From contig DATGGM010000011.1 of the NCBI GenBank assembly GCA_035308525.1, positions 1 to 13,579 of the forward strand: a stretch of 13,579 bases of DNA, written 5' to 3'. Below, piece by piece: positions 6,652 to 12,508 of this stretch; positions within the stretch are counted from its first letter, which is position 1, and each line of letters begins with the position of its first letter. The DNA comes from Bog-159 sp035308525. Lineage in GTDB: Bacteria > Acidobacteriota > Terriglobia > Bryobacterales > Bryobacteraceae. Both the position numbers and the translations under genes were made by a program. The notes under the pieces are model-generated. The model saw only the letters and a list, made by a program, of their open reading frames with translations. It was not told the origin of the DNA and searched no databases.

Positions 6652-7551
6652 GTGCCGGAGTTGCCTGACATAACCGCCTACATCGAGGCGCTCGAACCGC
6701 GCGTCATGGGGCAGACCCTGGAGCGTGTGCGGCTGGCCAATCCCTTCCTGCTGCGCACTATGGAGCCGCCCCTGGCCAGTTCCGAAGGACGCGTGGTGCG
6801 TGGGTTGCGCCGCGTTGGTAAACGCATCGCCATTGGCGTGGAGGGCGACATCTGGCTGGTTCTGCACCTGATGATCGCCGGGCGGCTGCACTGGCGCCCG
6901 CCGCATGTGAAGCTGTCCGGCCGCCAGAACCTGGCCGCGTTCGATTTCGCGCACGGCACCCTCACCCTCACCGAGGCCGGCAGTAAGCGTCGCGCGTCGC
7001 TGCATGTAGTTCACGGCGAAGAAGGGTTGCGCGCCCTCGATCCCGGCGGCATAGATGTCTTCGAGGCGGATCTGGCTGCGTTTCGCGAGGCGCTCACTTT
7101 CGAGAATCACACGCTGAAGCGGGCGCTCACCGATCCGCGCACGTTCAGTGGCATCGGCAACGCCTATTCGGATGAAATCCTGCACGCCGCGCGCCTCTCG
7201 CCCATCGCGCGGACGCGCAAATTGACGGCGGAGGAAATCGCCCGCCTGCATGCCGCCACCGGGGGCACGCTGCGCCGATGGCTCGAGCGCCTGCGGGCGG
7301 AGGCCCGTGGCAAGTTCCCGGAGAAGGTGACCGCCTTTCGCGAAGGCATGGCCGTGCACGGACGCTTCGGCCGGCCCTGCCCGCGCTGCGGCGAGCCCGT
7401 GCAGCGCATCCGCTACGCCGACAACGAAACAAATTACTGCGCGCGCTGCCAGACCAACGGCAAGGTGCTGGCCGATCGGGGTCTCTCCCGGCTGCTGGGT
7501 TCCGACTGGCCGCGCACGCTGGCGGAACTCGAAGCCTTGAAGCGCCGCTAG
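6652..7551 (+). CDS. Fpg/Nei-family DNA glycosylase (divergent subfamily)
   Basis: This 299-residue bifunctional DNA glycosylase/AP lyase should remove oxidised bases. The N-terminus MPELPDI gives the catalytic Pro2 and Glu3 after Met removal, and fixes the GTG start at 6652 directly after the preceding TAA. Lys57 (VGKR) matches the conserved phosphate-contact lysine. The helix-two-turn-helix spans about 143-184, with IGNAYSDEIL carrying Asn170. A zinc finger has C243, C246, C263 and C266 with 16 residues between the pairs, as in Fpg. Other canonical residues differ. The finger arginine aligns with Asn258. The HLGMSG loop reads HLMIAG, so the void-filling Met is Ile75. The usual DPRRFG loop is replaced by TEAGSKRRASL (107-117). 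Nei also starts with PE and shares the fold, so the lesion specificity (8-oxoguanine or oxidised pyrimidines) cannot be set from sequence, and I give no fpg or nei symbol. The stop overlaps that of the convergent amidohydrolase gene. Confidence 0.9.
   Translation: MPELPDITAYIEALEPRVMGQTLERVRLANPFLLRTMEPPLASSEGRVVRGLRRVGKRIAIGVEGDIWLVLHLMIAGRLHWRPPHVKLSGRQNLAAFDFAHGTLTLTEAGSKRRASLHVVHGEEGLRALDPGGIDVFEADLAAFREALTFENHTLKRALTDPRTFSGIGNAYSDEILHAARLSPIARTRKLTAEEIARLHAATGGTLRRWLERLRAEARGKFPEKVTAFREGMAVHGRFGRPCPRCGEPVQRIRYADNETNYCARCQTNGKVLADRGLSRLLGSDWPRTLAELEALKRR
7548..7551. other. Convergent genes sharing CTAG at their stop codons
   Basis: The glycosylase stop TAG (7549-7551, plus) and the amidohydrolase stop TAG (7550-7548, minus) both come from the palindrome CTAG. 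The genes overlap by four bases. No terminator can lie between them, so each transcript must run antisense into the other gene or end by Rho. Confidence 0.9.
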
Positions 7552-8765
7552 GCGGCTCGCTTGTGAAACCTGCCGTCCTTCATGATCACCGTCAGGCGCT
7601 CTCCGTTCGCGGCCAGCAGTGAAATGTCTTCCAGCGGATTGCCGTCTACCACCAGCAGGTCCGCCGCGGCGCCTTCCCGGATCGTACCCAGCCGGCCGGA
7701 CTGGCCCATCAGCTCGGCATTCACCGCGCAGGCCGAGCGCAAGATGTCAATCGCCGGCAGAACCTGCGCGCGCAAAGTGAACTCGGTCGTTTGCCGGACA
7801 TGCTGCGCACCGAGCAGGTCGGTGCCCAGCCCCATTTTCACGCCCGCGCGCTTCATGATTTCCAGGCCCGCGAACGCGCGGTCGCCGATGCGCCGCAGCT
7901 TTTCCAGGCTGACGGCCGGGAGCCCCAGCTTCTCGCCGTCGTCGGATAGGGCCGCCAGCGTGGCCATGGTAGGCACCGCGAACGCGCCGCGTTCGGCCAT
8001 GAACTCCGCGGTGTCCCGGTCGATCAGCGTGGCGTGTTCGATCGAGCGTACACCCAGCGCCGCCGATCTCCGGACGGCTTCCGCCGGATGACAGTGGGTG
8101 GCCACGTAAGAACCGGCGCGCGACGCCTCATCGACTGCCGCTTGGATCTCGTCATCGGAATACTGGCAGCGTTCCAGCGGATCGGTGGGAGAAGCGATGC
8201 CGCCGGATGCCATCAGCTTGATATGCGATGCGCCGTGGCGCAGTTCTTCGCGGACCGCGTGCCGCACCGCATCCACCCCATCCGCGATTACGGTAAGGGA
8301 GTCGATATGGCAGACGCACAGGTCCCCCGGCCGGAAGTCGCCGTGCCCGCCGGTCTGGCTGATGGCGCGCCCGCCGTAGAAGAGCCGGGGCACGCCCTCC
8401 AGCAGCCCATCCTTGAGCGCCGATGCCAGGCCGGCGTCGCCGCCGCCCACGTCGCGCAGCGTGGTGAAACCGCGATCCAGGCTGGCGCGCATGAACCGCG
8501 CCGCGAAATGCGCCAGGTACGAGAACGGCGACTGCGCCACGCGCGTGAAGTTCAGCCCCGCTGCGTAGACGTGCACGTGCGCATCGATCAGGCCGGGCAT
8601 CAGCACCCGGCCGCCGCAATCCACCATGTCCGGCGGTTCAGCGGTCTCCAGGGGGCGCCGCGCGACCTGCTGGATCAGGCCGCCGGCCACCAGCACGTCC
8701 AGGCCTTCGCGCAGTGAGGCGGATTCTCCGTCGAAAATGCGCGCATTGCGAAAGAGAGTTGACAT
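7548..8765 (-). CDS. Metal-dependent amidohydrolase (COG1228, prolidase/imidazolonepropionase-like)
   Basis: This 405-residue cytosolic hydrolase has the amidohydrolase TIM barrel flanked by the small beta-sandwich built from both ends (LFRNARIFDGE at the start, AADLLVVDGNPLED near the end). Metal ligands are visible in order: H63 and H65 (DAHVHV), K183 (HIKLMASGG, likely the carboxylated bridging lysine), H224 or H226 (THCHP), H244 (IEHAT) and D316 (GLGTD). The stretch ASGGIASPTDPL followed by YSDDEI is typical of the COG1228 group, whose characterised members include Xaa-Pro dipeptidases acting on dipeptides with C-terminal proline. A dipeptidase or related imidase/amidase role is the best guess, but the exact substrate is open. 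ATG 8763-8765 is preferred because AGGTGAGG lies six bases upstream and the family motif begins right after it; GTG 8775-8777 would add MRPP without a good ribosome site. It appears monocistronic and divergent from recO. Confidence 0.9.
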   Translation of the reverse strand: MSTLFRNARIFDGESASLREGLDVLVAGGLIQQVARRPLETAEPPDMVDCGGRVLMPGLIDAHVHVYAAGLNFTRVAQSPFSYLAHFAARFMRASLDRGFTTLRDVGGGDAGLASALKDGLLEGVPRLFYGGRAISQTGGHGDFRPGDLCVCHIDSLTVIADGVDAVRHAVREELRHGASHIKLMASGGIASPTDPLERCQYSDDEIQAAVDEASRAGSYVATHCHPAEAVRRSAALGVRSIEHATLIDRDTAEFMAERGAFAVPTMATLAALSDDGEKLGLPAVSLEKLRRIGDRAFAGLEIMKRAGVKMGLGTDLLGAQHVRQTTEFTLRAQVLPAIDILRSACAVNAELMGQSGRLGTIREGAAADLLVVDGNPLEDISLLAANGERLTVIMKDGRFHKRAA

Positions 8766-8771
8766 GGGAGG

Positions 8772-8779
8772 CCTCACCT
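8772..8779 (-). promoter_or_regulatory. Ribosome binding site of the amidohydrolase gene
   Basis: The minus strand reads AGGTGAGG, six bases before ATG 8763-8765. It supports this ATG over the in-frame GTG at 8775-8777, which lies inside the site itself. Confidence 0.6.
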
Positions 8780-8866
8780 AATTATGGCTGGTCTTTTTAT
8801 CGGCGTTCATCGCCGGCCATGTGCTTTTCGTCCCGCTTCCAACGCGAAAATCAAACCTCCACTCTT

Positions 8867-8901
8867 GTGCTGCACACCCGGGTGCGGCAGCCGCGCAGCA
8901 C
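8867..8901. repeat. Nested inverted repeat upstream of recO
   Basis: GTGCTGC (8867-8873) pairs perfectly with GCAGCAC (8895-8901). Between these arms are the 10-base perfect palindrome CACCCGGGTG (8875-8884) and a small hairpin CGG-CAG-CCG (8885-8893). As RNA this could fold as a three-way junction; as DNA the central palindrome could be an operator. It lies in the 172-base gap between the divergent amidohydrolase and recO genes, 36 bases before the chosen recO start. The arms are followed by neither a T-run on the plus strand nor an obvious one on the minus strand, so it is not a typical intrinsic terminator. Apart from this and an AT-rich patch at 8917-8937, I see nothing else in the gap. 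Confidence 0.5.
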
Positions 8902-8937
8902 GTCCAAGCGCGATGTGTTACTCTTAAATTTCCAAAT

Positions 8938-9717
8938 GTGCCGGCTCGCGTGAGCGAGGCCTTCGTGCTTCGCACTTACCCCCTCAAGGAAGCGGACCTC
9001 GTCGTCAGCTTTCTCGCTCGCGACCAGGGGAAATTGCGCGGCGTGGCCAGGCGGGCGCGCCGCCCGAAGAGCCCGTTCGGCGCGGGATTGGAGCGGCTTT
9101 CGCAAGTGCGCTTGTCGTATTTCCAGCGCGAGAACAGAGAATTGGTCAATCTGGATTCCTGCGATCTGCTGGCTTCCCAATTCCGGCTGCTGTCGGATTA
9201 CCGGGCGGGAGTGGCGCTGGATTTTTTCGCGGAAGTTACAGATCAGTTACTGCCGCCGGCCGAGCCCAACGAGCGGTTCTTCCGTCTGCTCATCGCCGTG
9301 CTGGAACACATGCACGCCGCGGGAGCCGCCGACGATTCCGGCAACGTCTGGCGCGCGGCCACTTACTTCAGCCTTTGGGCGGTGCGGCTGGCCGGCCTGA
9401 TGCCCGAGCTGAACGTTTGTTTGGGCTGCGGTAGCGTGCTCGACGCCGGCGAAGCACGGGAACGGGCGTTTTTCTATCGCGGCCGCGCGGGATTATTGTG
9501 CAGCGAATGCCGCCGCACAACCGGAGCGGGCAGTTGGGAATTGAGTGCGGAATCCAGGTTGATGGCGGAAGAAATCTTGCACAGACCGGTCGCCCAAATC
9601 CAACAATCGGGCTGGGCGCGCGAACGCTGCGCGGACCTGCGCCGCTTTCTGGTGCAGCAGATCGAGCAGCACATCGAGCGCAAACTGATGACCCCGCCGG
9701 TGCTGGAAGCCGAATAG
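8938..9717 (+). CDS. recO: DNA repair protein RecO
   Basis: RecO loads RecA onto SSB-coated single strands with RecR (RecFOR pathway) and anneals complementary strands. From GTG 8938 the protein has 259 residues. The N-terminal OB fold (about 1-80) shows the family pattern SEAFVLRTYPLKEADLVV then GKLRGVARRARR, rich in basic DNA-binding residues. The helical C-terminal part carries a zinc site, C161-x2-C164 (CLGC) and C188-x2-C191 (CSEC), as in the Deinococcus protein. Bacterial RecO proteins begin about 5-10 residues before the FVL motif. That fits GTG 8938 (MPARVSEAF) or GTG 8950 and speaks against the open frame reaching back to ATG 8821. Neither start has a Shine-Dalgarno, so a leaderless or weakly translated message is possible. 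glyQ follows three bases after the stop. Confidence 0.9.
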   Translation: MPARVSEAFVLRTYPLKEADLVVSFLARDQGKLRGVARRARRPKSPFGAGLERLSQVRLSYFQRENRELVNLDSCDLLASQFRLLSDYRAGVALDFFAEVTDQLLPPAEPNERFFRLLIAVLEHMHAAGAADDSGNVWRAATYFSLWAVRLAGLMPELNVCLGCGSVLDAGEARERAFFYRGRAGLLCSECRRTTGAGSWELSAESRLMAEEILHRPVAQIQQSGWARERCADLRRFLVQQIEQHIERKLMTPPVLEAE

Positions 9718-9720
9718 ACC

Positions 9721-10602
9721 ATGGATTCCTACCAGGAGATCATCTTCAAGCTGAAGGCCTATTGGGCGGCCCGCGGCTGCATCATTCAGGAACCGTACGA
9801 CGTGGAAGTGGGCGCCGGCACCATGTGCCCTGAAACGTTTCTGCGCGTGTTGGGACCCAAGCCCTACCGCGTGGCCTATGTCCAGCCCAGCCGCCGGCCC
9901 GCCGACGGACGCTACGGCGAGAATCCCAACCGCCTCTACAAACACTCCCAGCTTCAGGTCATCCTGAAACCGTCGCCCGCCGACGTGATCGAGCAGTATC
10001 TGGGCAGCCTGGAGGCCGTCGGCATCGACCTCCGCCAGCACGACATCAAGTTCGAGGAAGATAACTGGGAAGCGCCCACCCTGGGCGCCTGGGGCATCGG
10101 CTGGCAGGTGATGCTCGACGGCCTGGAGATCACCCAGTTCACTTACTTTCAGCAGTGCGGCGGCATCGACCTGGAGCTGGTGCCCGCCGAGTTGACCTAC
10201 GGACTGGAACGCCTCACGGCATTTCTACAGGTGAAGGATAGCGTCTACGATATCGAATGGGCGCCCGGCTTCACCTACGGCGACGTGCGCCTGGCCGACG
10301 AACTGCAATTCTCGGTCTATAACTTCGAGATGGCGGATGTGGATACGCTCTGGAAGCTGTTCGATCTGCACGAAGGCGAGGCCGCGCGGCTGCTGGCGGC
10401 GTATCCGAAATCCGCCGGGAAGGCGCGTTTTCCGCTATTGCCCGCGTATGACCACGTGCTCAAATGCTCCAACCTGTTTAATACCCTCGATTCCCGCGGC
10501 GCCATCAGCGTGACGGAGCGGGTAGGTGTCATCCAGCGCGTGCGCAAACTGGCGGTCGGCGTGGCGCAGGCCTGGGCCGATCAGCAGGAGGCCGCGCCAT
10601 GA
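9721..10602 (+). CDS. glyQ: Glycyl-tRNA synthetase alpha subunit
   Basis: This is the catalytic alpha subunit (293 residues; E. coli about 303) of the bacterial heterotetrameric glycyl-tRNA synthetase, which makes glycyl-adenylate and charges tRNA-Gly together with GlyS in the cytoplasm. The class II core is clear. The N-terminus reads YQEIIFKLKAYWAARGCIIQ. The motif 2 region runs YVQPSRRPADGRYGENPNR (53-71). The conserved KFEEDNWEAPTLGAWGIGW follows at 110-128. QQCGGIDLELVPAELTYGLE (144-163) leads into the motif 3 arginine in GLERL. Start ATG 9721 lies three bases after the recO stop, with only a weak GGAA upstream, so translation is probably coupled to recO. The stop overlaps the glyS start as ATGA, which helps keep the two subunits in step. 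Confidence 0.98.
   Translation: MDSYQEIIFKLKAYWAARGCIIQEPYDVEVGAGTMCPETFLRVLGPKPYRVAYVQPSRRPADGRYGENPNRLYKHSQLQVILKPSPADVIEQYLGSLEAVGIDLRQHDIKFEEDNWEAPTLGAWGIGWQVMLDGLEITQFTYFQQCGGIDLELVPAELTYGLERLTAFLQVKDSVYDIEWAPGFTYGDVRLADELQFSVYNFEMADVDTLWKLFDLHEGEAARLLAAYPKSAGKARFPLLPAYDHVLKCSNLFNTLDSRGAISVTERVGVIQRVRKLAVGVAQAWADQQEAAP
10586..10591 (+). promoter_or_regulatory. Ribosome binding site of glyS inside the glyQ end
   Basis: AGGAGG, a full-strength Shine-Dalgarno, is located within the last codons of glyQ seven bases before ATG 10599. It gives glyS efficient initiation in addition to the ATGA coupling. Confidence 0.8.
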
Positions 10603-12497
10603 GCCTGCCTTTTCTGCTCGAAATCGGCACCGAGGAGATCCCCGACTGGATGATTCCCGGCGCACTCGAAAGCCTGCGGGCGCAATTATTGTTTCCGGCG
10701 CGAATGGATGCCACCCCTCGCCGGTTGGTGGCCCGGGCGGAAGGTCTCCCGGAGCGATTGCCCGATACCGAAGAGCGCGTGACCGGTCCGCGCAAGAACG
10801 CCCCCGGGAAAGCTGTCGAAGGCTTCGCCCGCAAGCAGGGAGTCGCCCCGTCCGACCTCACCGTCGAGGGCGATTACTACACCTGCCTGCGCCAGACCGC
10901 CGGCCGCCGCATGATCGACGTGCTGGCCGAATCCCTGCCCGGCGTCATCCTGAAGATCACCTTCCCCAAAACCATGTACTGGACGGGCAAAACCGGCGCG
11001 CGTTTCATCCGTCCGATTCGCTGGATCGTGGCGCTGTTGGGCGACGAAGTAATCCCCTTCGAATTGGCGGGCGTGCACTCCGGCAATGTAACCTGGGGCC
11101 ACCGCCGCCTGGGCACTTTCGCCACCGTTAGCGTCGGGACCTACGAACAGACGTTGCGTGACAGCTTCGTAATCCTCTCCGCCGGCGAGCGCCGCAATCG
11201 GATCAACGAAGGCATTAGGAATTTTGGCGTAAGAGCCGATCCATCGCTCCTCGAAACGCTGGTCAACCTCACCGAATATCCCACGCCCATCGCCGGCGAC
11301 TTCGACCCGCAGTTCCTCGAACTGCCCGAAGAAGTCCTCATCACCGTAATGCGCCACCACCAGAAATATTTCTCGGTAGTGGACGAATCCGGGCATCTCG
11401 CGCCGAGGTTCGTTGCCGTGATGAACACCAACGCCGACCCCCAGGGCCTGGTGCGCCGCGGCAACCAGCGCGTCCTGCGCGCCCGCTTCAACGACGCCCG
11501 CTTCTTCTGGCAAACCGATCAGCGCAAAAAGCTCGCGGATCGCGTCGAAGACCTCGGCCACGTGACGTTCCAGGCCAGGCTCGGATCCTATCTGGACAAG
11601 ACCGTTCGCGTCGTCGAACTGGTGAAAGAACTCGGCGGCGACGAACACGCCCAGCGCGCCGCCCTCCTCGCCAAGTGCGACCTGACGACCGAACTAGTTA
11701 AGGAATTCACTGAATTGCAAGGCGTAGTCGGCGGACTCTACGCACGCGCGCAAGGCGAGCCTGAAGCCGTCTGGCAGGCCATCTACGGCCATTACAAGCC
11801 CGAAAGCATGGAAGATTCCATCCCGCGCAACACCACCGGGCAATTGGTATCCCTGGCCGACAAGCTGGACACGCTGCGCCAGTGCTTCAAGGTTGGCATG
11901 GCGCCCACCGGGTCGCGCGACCCCTTCGCTTTACGCCGCGCCGCGCAGGGAGTCGTGAAGATCATCGCCGAAGCCAGGCTCAGCGTGCCGCTGCTCAAGT
12001 TCATCGGCGACGACTCAAAGCTCGTTGAATTCTTCGAGGACCGCGTCAAATTCTACTTCCGCGAAGTGCGCGGCTTCGCCTACGACGAGGTCAACGCCGC
12101 CATGGCCGCTGGCTGGAGCGATCTGCCGGATCTCGCATCGCGCCTCGAACGCCTGGCCCGCATCCGCCTCACCCCCGATTTCGAGCCCCTGGCCGCCAGC
12201 TTCAAGCGCATCAAGAACATCCTGCGCCAGGCCGCCTTCCAAGGCGGTCCCTTCAACCCCGCGCACCTCGAACCCGGCCCCGAAAGCGATCTTTTTGCTG
12301 AGATGAATCGCTCCGCCAAGCAACCAATTGAAACAGTCATCGGAGCGCTCAGGCCCAGAGTGGACCTGTTTTTCGACAAGGTGCTGGTGAACGCGCCGGA
12401 ACCCGCGGTGCGCGCCAATCGCCTGGCTATGCTGCACAATTTACTCGAACAGTTTCGCACGTTTGCCGATTTCTCGGAGATTGTCACGAACTCATAA
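10599..12497 (+). CDS. glyS: Glycyl-tRNA synthetase beta subunit
   Basis: The beta subunit recognises and binds tRNA-Gly and is required for charging by GlyQ. The N-terminus FLLEIGTEEIPDWMIPGALE and the region TPRRLVARAEGLPE are the family hallmarks. Further conserved stretches are RFIRPIRWIVALLGDEVIPF (135-154), HHQKYFSV (253-260), the HD-like helical segment LLAKCDLTTELVKEFTELQG (356-375), and DPFALRRAAQGVVKII (441-456). A C-terminal DALR-type anticodon-binding region ends with LRPRVDLFFDKVLVN and ANRLAML. At 632 residues it is shorter than the E. coli protein (689). The missing residues appear to come from the N-terminal part (around 30-70) and the C-terminal helical part, while all main blocks are present, so it should be functional. 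ATG 10599 overlaps the glyQ stop and follows AGGAGG. ppdK starts about ten bases after the stop. Confidence 0.97.
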   Translation: MSLPFLLEIGTEEIPDWMIPGALESLRAQLLFPARMDATPRRLVARAEGLPERLPDTEERVTGPRKNAPGKAVEGFARKQGVAPSDLTVEGDYYTCLRQTAGRRMIDVLAESLPGVILKITFPKTMYWTGKTGARFIRPIRWIVALLGDEVIPFELAGVHSGNVTWGHRRLGTFATVSVGTYEQTLRDSFVILSAGERRNRINEGIRNFGVRADPSLLETLVNLTEYPTPIAGDFDPQFLELPEEVLITVMRHHQKYFSVVDESGHLAPRFVAVMNTNADPQGLVRRGNQRVLRARFNDARFFWQTDQRKKLADRVEDLGHVTFQARLGSYLDKTVRVVELVKELGGDEHAQRAALLAKCDLTTELVKEFTELQGVVGGLYARAQGEPEAVWQAIYGHYKPESMEDSIPRNTTGQLVSLADKLDTLRQCFKVGMAPTGSRDPFALRRAAQGVVKIIAEARLSVPLLKFIGDDSKLVEFFEDRVKFYFREVRGFAYDEVNAAMAAGWSDLPDLASRLERLARIRLTPDFEPLAASFKRIKNILRQAAFQGGPFNPAHLEPGPESDLFAEMNRSAKQPIETVIGALRPRVDLFFDKVLVNAPEPAVRANRLAMLHNLLEQFRTFADFSEIVTNS

Positions 12498-12502
12498 AGG
12501 AG
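12497..12502 (+). promoter_or_regulatory. Ribosome binding site of ppdK
   Basis: AAGGAG overlaps the last base of the glyS TAA. The spacer is three bases to ATG 12506 and six bases to ATG 12509, which favours the second ATG. Confidence 0.65.
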
Positions 12503-12508
12503 AAGATG

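Noticed and set aside
8781..8786. CATAAT on the minus strand as a -10 box for the amidohydrolase gene
   Set aside because: No acceptable -35 lies 16-18 bases upstream, and transcription would start inside the ribosome binding site.
8821..8937. N-terminal extension of recO to ATG 8821
   Set aside because: The extra 39 residues contain no RecO-like sequence and span the inverted repeat. The family starts close to the FVL motif, so GTG 8938 or 8950 is more likely.
9718..9720. T-box or glycine riboswitch ahead of glyQS, as found in Firmicutes
   Set aside because: glyQ starts three bases after recO, leaving no room for a leader RNA, and nothing T-box-like is visible upstream of recO.
10686..11648. 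320-codon open frame on the minus strand inside glyS
   Set aside because: Antisense to a strongly conserved synthetase, with no motif or ribosome site. Composition explains it.
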